Of a stretch of DNA of 25,483 bases, positions 10,655-23,060 are shown in pieces; the first letter of the stretch is position 1; the number at the start of each line of letters is the position of its first letter. Source of the stretch: Ceraceosorus guamensis. Lineage: Eukaryota; Basidiomycota; Exobasidiomycetes; Ceraceosorales; Ceraceosoraceae. Where the stretch lies: the NCBI RefSeq assembly GCF_003144195.1, contig NW_020290150.1:1-25483 (forward strand), in the 5' to 3' direction. The notes under the pieces were generated by a model, which saw nothing but the letters and a program-made list of their open reading frames with translations, was not told the DNA's origin and did not search any database. The translations under genes and the position numbers were made by a program.

Positions 10655-11174
10655 GCTCGACCGAGCATTCGACGCTTGGGCACCCAACGCGCTCGTTATT
10701 TTGCACGCTGCTCATGTACATAATATCGTTCGAACGTGCAAGCTCACCAAGTCGACGCGAGCTTTTGACTGACGTCGTGTTGAATCAAGCGCGAATCATA
10801 CGACACCGAGCACACTTGGACTGCAACGTCGGTCTATCTGCTTTGGCATGGGATGAGGGGCTTCGTAAGAGCCTGCGTCCGAATAGGTACGTCACACAGG
10901 AGATGAAATCGCAGGCACTCTTTTTCTCTTTGCTCGCCCGTGAGCCTCACTTTGAAGAACTCCCCGCGATGGGCTTGTCCTTGGCAAGAAGCGACGTGCG
11001 CCTCTTTTTCTTTGTCTTTGATTTCCAACGATTTCATCATATTTGCTCTACTTGGCCAGAGTAGTAGCATCCTCTCGTGTCACTCCTTACGAATTGCTCA
11101 ACAGGCGTCCCCCCCCCCCCCCCCCCCCCCCGGCCTACTTGCCAGAGCCCGAAGTTTCAGCAGGCAAAGCACTT
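10655..11174. other. Convergent intergenic region with poly-C tract
   Basis: 520 bp between the RVS161 stop and the stop of the predicted secretory protein gene. No gene is supported. It contains the 3' UTRs of both genes and a 23-nt C run listed separately. Confidence 0.6.
11109..11131. repeat. Poly-C tract, 23 C
   Basis: Uninterrupted 23-nt C run on the + strand, i.e. a G23 run in the sense of the - strand gene, starting 44 nt after that gene's stop codon. Its length may be approximate because such homopolymers are prone to assembly error. Confidence 0.9.
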
Positions 11175-13139
11175 TCAGGAGTCTCCCGCAGGCTTGGGTC
11201 TGTCCAGCTTTGTGCTCACTTTACCGCCCGTCGCCTTTGCTTTTGCGATGCGCAGCACCATCTTTTCTTGAAAGGCCATTTGGTGCAGAGGGGGGTAACG
11301 ATTCTGCGTGTCGTAGGGAAATTTCGTGACCTTTTTGCCTTCGGCGAGGGCTTTAGCTGACTGGCGGCGTCGAGATTATGGGTGCATCGCATCACGCCTC
11401 AGCAAGCAAGCATGCGATGAAATACACATTGACAAACAAGTGTGCGCCCATACCACACACTCACTTCTTCCTTGATCGAATGACCCGTCTCTTCGCCCGT
11501 TCCGTGGTAGGGAAGGCCATTGAATTTTCTGTATTTGCCTCCCACCCACTCGTGCTTCACCTGCAAATTGGGGTGCTGCACCAGGACGGCCCACCTTTGA
11601 TTTTCCTGGATTGGATGAAAGGTCCGATGAGCGGCTCAGCATCGAGCAAGGCTAGTTCTGGGTGGGACGTGAATCGGTGGTCCAGACGTGCTGCTGGCGC
11701 AACTCACTTTGAGACGCACCGCACCACCCAGAGGTGCCGTACCCGTGATGGGCTGCTCTTTGAAATCAGTCTTGAACCAATTTCGAGCAACGTCCCATTT
11801 GCTGCGCGCTTCTAGAAAAGAGCCGGCGTATTCATCCTGATCGACAGGCTCGACGGTCTGGGTGCGTCTCGTCAAAAATTAGTCGAAGATGCCTCGAGTA
11901 CGCGACGTCTATGATCTCTATAAACTCACTCGCTTCAGTAGCTCCGGCTGCGCTGACAATCCGCGGCGTTCCTGAGCCGTGGGCGGAGAAGAAGTGCGCG
12001 TGCGCTGTGCGGCAGGTGCATCCTCAGGCGAGTTTGTGCGAGAGCGCTTCTTTCCGGTCGAGCTGGCTGAAGAGGAGCTTGTGGCAGTTGCCTTTTCCTC
12101 TGCTTTTTTTGCTGCTGCTGCTGCCTGTTCTGCCGCCTCCTTTGCTGCCAGCTCTTCTTTTGCCTTTTGCAACCAAGGTGCCAGCTTGGACGTACCAGAG
12201 CTGCTAGCTCCTCCCGTCTTTCCACCAGGATTTTTAAGAGCATTCACCATCCACGGTGGCATCTTCGAAGTGGAGGCTGGCTTTGGAGAGTCCAAGTGTA
12301 CGGGATTGGAGGAGGAGGCGCCTATTCTGGAAATTTGGTCGGGTCGAGGCTCGGCGAGATTTGCTGGGTGAGATTCGACAACATTGATTGGCCTATGGGC
12401 GGCCGCACCAAGCTGGTGAGTGTGTGCATTCGGGTTGGTCATCAAAGCCGCCGCCGATTCCAAGTTGACCCTGTGCTGGTCCAAGACCTTGTGTTCCAAG
12501 TTTTCGTGCGGCATCTTGTTGATGAAAGTGTGGTGGGAAGCAGGATGAGCCCTTTGCGTAGCCGCCTAATTACATGGCAGTGGGTGGAGGGGTGGAGAGG
12601 CGAATTCAACAAGACGTCGGGCGCCGTGACAAGAACAACTCACAATTAGCCCGTGACCAAGGTATTGCTGACGGAGCGGAGGAAGGTGGACCGTAACGTC
12701 TTCATGTGGGGTCCATCGCGCGAAGCGAAACGATCCATGCTCCTTTGATTGCGCTTGAATGAAGTAGGGATTGCCGTGCACGTCATGGACTGCATGTGCT
12801 TCGAGACGATGATTGCCCATTTCATGCGCCTTGTGCCGCGGTCGACAAGCACGGTCAGCATGCGTAGGACCAGAGGCAAAGCTTTGAGAGACCCGGGCTG
12901 ACTCGATCTGCCAAGTTGACTCACGACAGCATTGTAGGCAGCCGACGAGGTTTCGCCTGCGTGTGACACGTCGCCTCGAGAGACTTGTGAGCTTGCATGA
13001 CGAGCGTGGTGGGATGCACACCCAACTTACCATACACGCGCCTATTCAGCATCGACTGCTGAGGATCGTTGGCTGGGTGACTTGTTGCAGCCGACAAGGT
13101 GGCCAGGCAGACGAGCACGATGCCGATACCGGCACGCAT
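11175..13139 (-). CDS. Predicted secretory-pathway protein, His-rich, with NLS-like cluster
   Basis: Seven exons joined by hand: 13139-13031, 12956-12925, 12829-12644, 12565-11930, 11857-11708, 11605-11465 and 11360-11175. All are GT-AG, phases agree, and the total is 479 residues. Residues 1-20 (MRAGIGIVLVCLATLSAATS) form a textbook signal peptide. LNRR at 31-34 is a possible Kex2-type dibasic site. Residues about 48-170 are unusually rich in His (for example HRLEAHAVHDVHGN). Two short related motifs follow, PPWMVNALKN and APWLQKAKEE, then an Ala/Lys/Glu coiled-coil-like helix, a basic cluster GKKRSR, and a conserved-looking C-terminal half with Trp/Tyr-rich stretches (KHEWVGGKYRKF, KFPYDTQNRYPP). 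No known family is recognised. A signal peptide upstream of an NLS-like cluster is compatible with a secreted effector, but also with a mis-joined pair of genes; the alternative start would be MPHENLEH at 12514. A TATAAA lies about 160 bp upstream. Confidence 0.65.
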
Positions 13140-13875
13140 GTCGGCGTCGCTGCTGTTACAAAGGATAAGACTGTTGGAAGGCGCAGACCAGCTGCTTCGT
13201 TTCAAAGCTCAAGGCAACAGTCCAGCTGCGCAACGATAAGATCGAGGGGGTGAATTGAAGGCCGAATGTTGGACTCGTAGAAGTCGTTTCGCCGGTCTTT
13301 ATAGGAAGACATATTCCCGCCACTAGTTCTGGTCCGCCTAACGAGCAGCATATGCCCCCGCAGAGTGGCGAAGCCTGATCAGGATGCCGAGGCTAGTCGG
13401 CATGCTTGTACCGTCGAGATAGCAAAGATGAGGAGTGACAAGGAACAGATGTTCTGAGCTGAATGAAACCAAGCCCTCTCGATTGCGTCGCCGCGGCTCC
13501 GCCCTTCCCGACGCCGCCCGCCACTACGCCATTGGCTGCGGAGCAACGCCATCGAGGATGCTCTGCGCGCACCGATCTCCGCAAGCCCTTGCGCAGCGAG
13601 CTGCGATCAGCCACTCAAAGGGGCAGAGGAACCAGCAAGAGCCCGCACGCGCGATTGAGAAGATTCGCTTGGGCACCTGCTTTTGCGACATGCATGAAAT
13701 TAGTTTTGCGCAGACTACGGTGACGATGGCAATGACGATAGCGATGGCGTAGCTTTGAGCTGTTTCTAGGTTGAAATGAACGACGGACTAGGCTGGACAC
13801 GATGGATGGACGAAAGGCCGCGATGTGTTTGGCAAAGGATAGTGCAGTGATTGCTTTTGGAGGATACCTGCCATC
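13140..13875. other. Intergenic region between ALG5 (stop) and the secretory-protein gene
   Basis: 735 bp between two - strand genes. Besides the TATAAA element, the - strand between about 13770 and 13690 has a hydrophobic open stretch (YAIAIVIAIVTVVC) after a possible TAG acceptor, without any identifiable start or partner exon. I see no supportable gene. Confidence 0.5.
13298..13303 (-). promoter_or_regulatory. Candidate TATA box of the secretory-protein gene
   Basis: TATAAA on the - strand, about 160 bp upstream of the ATG at 13139. The position is plausible for a fungal promoter; no transcript start is known. Confidence 0.4.
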
Positions 13876-15398
13876 TCAGACCTTGGCAGGCTTCGGACTG
13901 GGCCAACGGTCGAGAGCGTAATTAGCGCGAATGATGACCAAATCCAAAGCCATACCGATGGAATCTTTGAGCAGGTCGATTTTCGATCCAGAAACTTCTG
14001 TCCATTGTACGGGCACCTCGGCAATCGGCAATGGCAGATCGAGCAACACATCTGCCGCTGTGTCGACCTTCCCTTTTCCCGAATGAGGCAGAGGAAATCC
14101 AGCTTCCTTCCGTACTTGTCGCATACTGCTGCCGCAATTAGCAAGACGCACATGGGCCGTCTGACTGCTCAACTCGGCTCGAAGTAGCAGCTCGACATCA
14201 AAGATCCACCTCTCGATGTGAGAGCCCTGGAAGACCACCCTCGCTGATTCTCGCATGAATAGCTTGAAGCCGCACTGTGTGTCGCGAATCTCGGGCTGGG
14301 AAGGTAACGTCGTTCGTTTGAGTGTGTTCTGCGAGACGAGAAACGACGGCAAGTGACGCTGGAGCACCTTTCCGATAGCAGGCGGGCGCATTAGCAGGCT
14401 TAGCACCAAGTGAAAGGTATGCATGAGAAGATTGCGAACGAAGGACCGCTGAATGGAGCGAAGAGAGCGCGCCAAATCAGCTACGTCGCAAAGCTCAAGA
14501 CGTTGCCGTGCAACTCACCTTGACGACTTGATCGCTGCCTACCAGGTGCGCTCTGGACCCTGCCACAATACCATGACCAGCAGGCGTACGTATCCTGTCC
14601 AGCTCTGTCGCGAGTGCCGACAGCGCTTCGAATTTGGTGGCTCCATCGGCGTCCACAAAGAGCAGCAAAGCTCCCCTCGCGTGTAGCATGCCCTAGAGCA
14701 GGTGGAGTGAAGCAAGGCCCTGTGAGAGAGAGAACGACGATATGCATGCGACGTCGCTCTGATGCACTCACGTGCCGAACGGCTCCGCCTTTGCCCCGGT
14801 TCCTGCTCAGCCTGATTAGCCGCAGCTCGACCTTGCCCCACCGTGATTGGTGGTTGCGCGCATGCTCGAGCACTACATCGCCTGTGCCATCCGAGCTGCC
14901 ATCATCCACGACGATAATCTCTACCCGTGCAAGAGGTTCTCGCAGCGCATCGCATGCGGGGCTCGTGTTCTTGCCAGGAGCGTGGTCCAGCCTCGAGAGA
15001 GCCTGGTCCCGATTGAGAAAGGCAAGCGTCTCCTCCAGCATGGAAGGCAACCTGTGCTTTTCGTTGTACGCTGGGATGATGACGCTGAGCTGGCACTGCG
15101 GTGCATCTTCGATCCTTGGCAGCTTGCGAGTGGCATTTGATGCGCCGTTCGATCCCTTCTTCTCCTCCTTGATCGTGGCTGCCGGGCCTAGAAGGTCTCC
15201 AGCAGTATAAAAACGCAGCTCGTCGGGAGTGGGTTCAAGCGGACGGGGGCTGAGCCAGATGAGCAGCGGATAAGCAGCCAAGATGGCAGCTATGACGGGG
15301 CCAAGGACGATTGTAGCGAGCAAAGGCGAAGAGGTGAAAAAGTCGAGGAGCCAGGAAGTGGTCGACTGAGCTGCCGCATGACCGGCACAGCACGACAT
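13876..15398 (-). CDS. ALG5: Dolichyl-phosphate beta-glucosyltransferase
   Basis: ER-membrane family 2 glycosyltransferase that moves glucose from UDP-glucose to dolichyl phosphate. Dol-P-Glc then donates the three terminal glucoses of the lipid-linked oligosaccharide for N-glycosylation. Exons 15398-14772, 14692-14519 and 14448-13876 join in phase 0 to 457 residues, longer than the roughly 325-334 of human and yeast Alg5 because of Ser/Lys-rich inserts. The order is an N-terminal membrane anchor (about 25-50), the GT2 nucleotide site SVIIPAYNEKHRLP (105-118), IIVVDDGSSDGT (161-172), RNRGKGGAVRHG, the metal-binding DADGATKF (223 on), SRAHLVG, DTQCGFKLF (323-331), HIERWIFDVELL and VQWTEVSGSKI. 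All are Alg5 hallmarks that separate it from Dpm1. The ATG at 15398 follows an in-frame upstream stretch with no ATG. A fungal-style insert lies just before DTQCGF. Confidence 0.95.
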
Positions 15399-16467
15399 GG
15401 CGAACTGGCTCGCAGTGCGCCCTTTGTCGAATCTGGAATGTGCTCGAGGCACCGCACTGTATGCGCTGTTACTGCCGCCCTTTGGCCTCACGCGGCTTGT
15501 GGTGGGGAAAGGGGAAAGGGGTGCCTGGGCACCTGCGGGCAAGTTCTCGTCTTGATGGCTCCTTGCTATGAATCGTGAATCACAATCTTGAATATGAGCA
15601 GCGCTGCTCGCTGCACGTCAATGAGCTCCTGCGTTCCTCCGTGGCTGCGTCTACCGAAATCACGCTATGGATGTGCAAGTCACGAGTGCACCGCCAAAGC
15701 ACAGCCCGCGCCAGCGCAGATTCGAAGCACGCGGCTCGTATATCGCACGAGAAGAACTTTTGCACGTGACTTGATGCATTCAAATTTTGCTTGCAGGCAT
15801 GCAGGGTGTGCTGATGAGGGGACTCGTCGGGATGACTGGTGACTGCTGAGGCGCCGTGCACGTTGCTGTTCTCAGCAGCAGCACCGCGGTCGCAGCACAT
15901 GCATGCATGTTGTGCTGCAATGCGCCGCGTGCATCGAAGCGCGCGCGACAGCACTCACGGCTGAGCGCGGCTCAGTTCCAGCCTACAGCAGCTGTTGCAG
16001 AGCTGAACCAGGGCTGCTGCTACTGTATCCATATTGAAGCGGTCATGGCTGCAGCAGTTGCAGCGTTGCATCCACGCGAAGAGCATCCGCGCGCGCCCGT
16101 CGCACGTTGTAGCGCCGCGCGCGAAAGAGGAAGTCAAAAATTTGCCCAAATTTTTTTAGACGCGTGGGCGCGGGCGCGCGCAGCAGGGGCAGAATAGCGA
16201 AAGCGATATCCATCGTAAATCATGCAAGGCCAGGCCAGGCCAATCAATCAGCATGAGCAGCGAGCGAGCGTGCGTGCCAGCGCCTGTTCTACCACCACTC
16301 TACCCTCTTCACCACATCATCAACCTCTTTTCCCTCGATCGTGCCCTTCAGCTCAGCTTTTGTGCACACCCCCATATTCAAACTCATCAGGCACATTCAC
16401 ACGCCATATACAGTGCTCGCGCACTACTCAGACCCACTTCAAAACTCTTGACACTCTCCTCGACAGC
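15399..16467. other. Divergent intergenic region (ALG5 on -, DBP2 on +)
   Basis: 1.07 kb promoter gap. It holds AATCGTGAATCACAATC at 15571-15587 and TCACGAGT at 15680-15687 (the motif family seen in the other divergent gaps), an AT-rich palindrome with an ACGCGT box at 16136-16165, and a pyrimidine-rich DBP2 leader from about 16290. No gene is supported. Confidence 0.6.
16136..16165. promoter_or_regulatory. AT-rich perfect palindrome plus ACGCGT box
   Basis: AAAAATTT (16136-16143) and AAATTTTT (16148-16155) form perfect 8-bp arms around GCCC, inside a very GC-rich surrounding. ACGCGT, the MluI cell-cycle-box core, follows at 16160-16165. About 300 bp upstream of the DBP2 ATG. A promoter role is inferred. 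Confidence 0.35.
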
Positions 16468-19340
<2,873 letters not shown>

Positions 19341-19553
19341 GAAGCCAACCCCAAAAGCTCGGGGAAGTCTAACGTTTGCCTCGCTTCCTGCTCCTGCTCC
19401 CGCTCCCGCTCCCGCTTCTCCTCTTCCTGCCCGTCGTCCACTTTTCGTCTTTGTTACCGTCGATCTCGTTTCTCGTTCGTTTCGCGCGCTCTCGCTCCTC
19501 TTGCTCGTTTCCTTTCCTCGATCTCTTGCCTTTCTTTTGATCCCTGCGAATAG

Positions 19554-19756
19554 GAAACGAGTATGACGATGGGTATGCGAACCAGGACGAGTACGGATAC
19601 GGCAACGAAGGCGGATACGAGGCAGGAGGTAGTGGATTCGAGAGCGGCGGTGGCGGCGGTGCTGGTGGTGGGGGTGGTGCGATGGACGTTCAAGGAGATT
19701 ACGGATCTGGCCATGCTGGTGGATACGCTCAGCAGGATGACGGAGGCTGGAACTGA
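19554..19756 (+). other. Candidate alternative 3' coding exon of DBP2
   Basis: After a strong pyrimidine tract and acceptor GAATAG, a frame of 67 codons reads Asp/Gly/Tyr-rich sequence (DDGYANQDEYGYGNEGGYE) and ends at the TGA at 19756. That composition fits a DBP2 tail. The best-looking donor (GTGAGA at 19337, right at the GGRW stop) does not keep this frame, while a weaker donor GTGCGA at 19303 does and would give a 603-residue protein. Either an alternative form exists or the exon boundary is misread. Confidence 0.45.
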
Positions 19757-20316
19757 GCGGGTGCGCGAGCGCGCGAGCCGCCTCTTTCTCTACAGCAGAG
19801 CCTCGTCTCGGCTGTCCCGAACAGCTCATCGAAAGGGAGCCCTGTTCTCCGCACGCATTTGTCAGTCTCGAGCTTTTCGCCAACTCGCGTCGCGTTCTCA
19901 CTCTCTTCCCACGAACCAAGTCCCATCGAAACGCGTCACTAGATTCATCAGATTTTCCCCCAAAGTACACTCGCCCACGCCTGCAAGATGGGCTTCCAGA
20001 TGCTCTTCTTCTCTCTCTTGCTCGGCTTCCCCAAAACAACCTTGTACATTCGTGACTACTCTCGCTCTCGCTCTCTACACGGCTCTTCTGATGCGCCCTC
20101 TTCTTGTCTCCTGCGCATCTGATCGGGCGTCGTAGCCCGATCCCTACATAGAAATGTTCAAGCCGTCCCTCTCTCGATTTTGTGCGCAAGACCTGTGTGT
20201 GTGTGTGCGTAGGTACGCGGGTGTGAATGGGAGCGAGGGGCGTACGTAGGTGGGTGTTTGTGTCGGAGTCAAAAGTCCGAGCGAGTGCTTCTCCGGTCCG
20301 CGATGGAACGCACGCG

Positions 20317-20340
20317 CTTGCTTGCTTGCTTGCTTGCTTG
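20317..20340. repeat. Microsatellite (CTTG)x6
   Basis: Six perfect CTTG units in the PHS1 upstream region. Confidence 0.95.
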
Positions 20341-20636
20341 GTTGTAGAGCATATCGGAATGTCGCAGCGGCGGCCGCGGCGACGCGACGGGCGAGAAAGC
20401 GATCGAGGGCCGGGCAACGATGCTATGCGCTTTGCGCGCGCGCCCAGAGCATGCGGAGAGCGCGTGCTGAGGCTCCTTCGTGCATGAAAGCGTCCAGGCA
20501 TGCATGCGTGCTGGATGGGCCGTTGGCATGGGGAGGCTGCATGGCTGCCTGGGCTCGCGCGCGCAACACCTCTTCTATCGCGCCGAGCAGGCAGCGAGGG
20601 AAGGTTTCGTCGCGCGAATGAATGCGTGATGGACGC

Positions 20637-20643
20637 TATATAA
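20637..20643 (+). promoter_or_regulatory. TATA box of PHS1
   Basis: TATATAA, 134 bp upstream of the PHS1 ATG, followed by a pyrimidine-rich CTCCTCCTC leader. A good candidate core promoter. Confidence 0.55.
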
Positions 20644-20776
20644 CCAACCCGCAGCCAAGCCGCACCTCCTCCTCCTCCTCACCACCGTCACGTATATCGG
20701 GTTCTCGCCTCGATCGAACTTGCCTCACCAGTGCGCGCTCCCTTTTGCGTTTTTGCGATCCACCTTTTTGGTCAAT

Positions 20777-21861
20777 ATGGCGGAAAAGAAATCCAACGCT
20801 GTAGTCAAGCCCACGAGCGAAAACAGTGGGCCAGTGAGCAAATCCAGGTCCAAAGCCAGACGACCAGCAGGCTTGCCTTCGGCCGCACTCCGAGGATACT
20901 TGATCCTCTACAACCTCTTGAGCTTCTTCCTCTGGGCTTTGGTGCTGAGCGTCACCATCAAGCATCTAGCCGTCGGACCTCAAACCCGAACCTTGCCTAC
21001 TCGATTGGCAGAACAAGCTTTGGCGCGTTTCCGACCACTTCGAGGATTCGTGCATCCCACTCTTCCTCTATGGTTGCCCGAGAGGCTCAAGGAGCTGTGG
21101 GACAGGTCTACGCTTCTGCACTCTTTTCTTGGGGGACTGCTAGCATTCACTCAGTCGCTGGCCCTTTTGGAGATCCTGCATGCAGCTTTGGGCCTGGTCA
21201 AGAGCCCAGTGGTGACTACCACCATTCAAGTGTTTAGCAGATTGTTGCTCGTTTGGGGAGTGGCGGAGAGGTTCCCTGGAGCTGCTGCGAATCCTTGGTT
21301 TGCTAGCATGGTCCTCGCTTGGAGCATCACCGAATGCGTGCGCTACCCTTTCTACGCCAACGCTCTGATGAGCGGCGGTGGACCTGAAGAGGGTTCGGGC
21401 TTGTTGTGGGCCAGGTGAGCGGTCTTGGTCGTCAGAAGAGTAGACGATGTGCTGACACGCGTGCACGCACGCACGCACGCGGACGCTACGTCCGGCAGGT
21501 ACACTTTCTTCTACATCCTGTATCCCCTCGGTGCAGCATCGGAAGCTCAGTTGCTGCTCGCTACTCTTCCAAAGAAGTGGTTTTGGCAAAGCACGGCGGG
21601 CTGGGATGTGCGCGCTTACGTCTATTTGGGTCTTTGGACGCTCTGGTGGCCAGGTGAGTGTGCACGGGAGCGCATCAAGGTTGCTGCAAGCAGCCAGGCC
21701 AGCGTCACTGATTGCGAGCTCGACGCGCGCGCGCCCCCGCAGGTCTGTACATTATGTACACGCACATGATCAAGCAGCGTCGTCGGGCGATCGGCAAGGG
21801 CTTTTGGGGCGACAAGCAGACCAAGGCGATCGCCGAGGCTAAGAAGGTCAAGAGCAAGTGA
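20777..21861 (+). CDS. PHS1: Very-long-chain (3R)-3-hydroxyacyl-CoA dehydratase
   Basis: Third enzyme of the ER very-long-chain fatty acid elongation cycle: it removes water from 3-hydroxyacyl-CoA to give trans-2-enoyl-CoA, feeding sphingolipid synthesis. Three exons, 20777-21414, 21499-21653 and 21743-21861, join to 303 residues. The polytopic PTPLA/HACD fold is clear: LILYNLLSFFLWALVL (TM1), LLAFTQSLALLEILHAALGLV, QVFSRLLLVWGV, the family motif WSITECVRYPFYA, RYTFFYILYPLGAASE and WWPGLYIMYTHMIKQRRR. By alignment to yeast Phs1 the catalytic pair would be Tyr221 and Glu228 (YPLGAASE, the same seven-residue spacing). The N-terminus is extended by about 35 Ser/Lys-rich residues. The C-terminus KVKSK fits a KxKxx ER-retrieval signal. 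Introns are GT-AG with matching phases. Confidence 0.96.
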
Positions 21862-23060
21862 GGCGCCGAGATCAAAGCTGCACGGGGGCGGATGCGGCGC
21901 AAGGGCGATTATGCAGATGGCGAACAGCTTGAAAGGTGTACTCTTTATGATCAAGTACATGTATGCGCTACGCATCGTGCAATGTGGGCCTCTGACTCTT
22001 GGATGCAGGCGTATGGCGCTGTGAAATGAATAACCCTGCGGAGCCCTGCGAAGACGGTAGCGGAGGCGCGCGGATACGGTGACGGATTGGACGAGCACTG
22101 CGTGATTTCGGCTCGAGACGTGGAGATGGAGCGAGGATGCGAGGAGAAGGATGAGTGAGCGGAAAGCGCGGCATGAACCAGCGATGCCACTTTGCCGGCG
22201 GTGCGCGACGCCGCGCGAGTTGAAACGTACGACGCTGCTTCTCGCTTCGTGCGCGTATATGCTCTTGATCTGCGCTTTGGGCTGGGACGGAGACGTGAAG
22301 CAGATCTTGAGTGCTGCCCCTGCGAGTCGAGTTGGTGTTTTGGATCGCCAAGCGTACGGAGATGGATGCGACTGCTGCGATGTGAGTGTATCAGCGTGTG
22401 GCGAGGTTGTGAGCTTCGCAATTGTACGTGAAATTACAAACAGGTGATCGCAAAGAGCCGAGCCGTGCCCGGCGACGGTTGCGCTGGCGGCGCGCGCCCG
22501 AGGCAGCACCACCTCTTTACGACTGCAGTCGTCCAATCTTGGCGAGCATCATCGCAAGGTCGTCTGTGCTGAATGGCTGGACATGCCTCCTCACCTTGAG
22601 TCATCAAACTCGCCGACAACTGCGATGTTGCATGAGCGGCATCACCTTGCGGCTGGCGTTCTGTAGTCGTATTCATTCCGAAGCTGGCTCACAACGTCGC
22701 GGCGCACTAGCGGTGCGAGCAAGTCTGGTACAGAAAAAGGGAGGGAGCGCGACTGGATTGAAGCCTGCAGCGAAGCTCGTGTGACTTTTGAGATCTTGGC
22801 GGAGCGGAAAACTTGTAATGTGGCCTTTTGGGACTTGGCGAAGCGGAAGACTTGTAAAGGTGACAAATGCAGAGATCAATGCACGCACAAGAGAAGCGGA
22901 AAAGTGGATGGCTGCGTTCACGCTTGTCGTGGTGGTGTTGGGTGCAGCGCAAAGCGACCGTATCCCAGCGTTGGCTCCATACTCGTTTAGGCAGATGCCG
23001 CAATGTCGAAAGGCGCGTCGACATTCCGAGCTCCGACCTACACCTCTTGCACGTCACCAT
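21862..23060. other. Convergent intergenic region PHS1 / intronless unknown gene
   Basis: 1.2 kb between two stop codons. It contains a 39-nt tandem duplication at 22781-22858 inside a Cys/Lys-rich open stretch on the + strand that has no ATG. No convincing gene and no G:C homopolymer, unlike the other two convergent gaps. Confidence 0.55.
22781..22858 (+). repeat. Two-copy 39-nt direct tandem repeat
   Basis: Units 22781-22819 and 22820-22858 align without gaps at roughly 80 percent identity (shared core CTTGGCG[G/A]AGCGGAA). The unit is 13 codons long and stays open on the + strand, reading LAERKTCN and LAKRKTCK. The start of a third unit is seen at 22859. Confidence 0.8.

Larger units (their letters stand above)
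19757..20776. other. Intergenic region DBP2 to PHS1
   Basis: About 1 kb between two + strand genes: the DBP2 3' UTR, CT-rich sequence to about 20110, a GTGTGTGTGTG run near 20196, a (CTTG)x6 microsatellite at 20317-20340, and a TATA-containing PHS1 promoter. No gene is supported. Confidence 0.6.

Noticed and set aside
13690-13790. Hydrophobic - strand stretch after a TAG acceptor (possible one-helix protein)
   Set aside because: No partner exon or start codon could be found, and it lies in the short gap after ALG5.
21622-22536. 304-codon - strand frame overlapping the PHS1 3' end
   Set aside because: It is antisense to the last PHS1 exons with low-complexity His/Arg/Ser sequence and no splice or family support.
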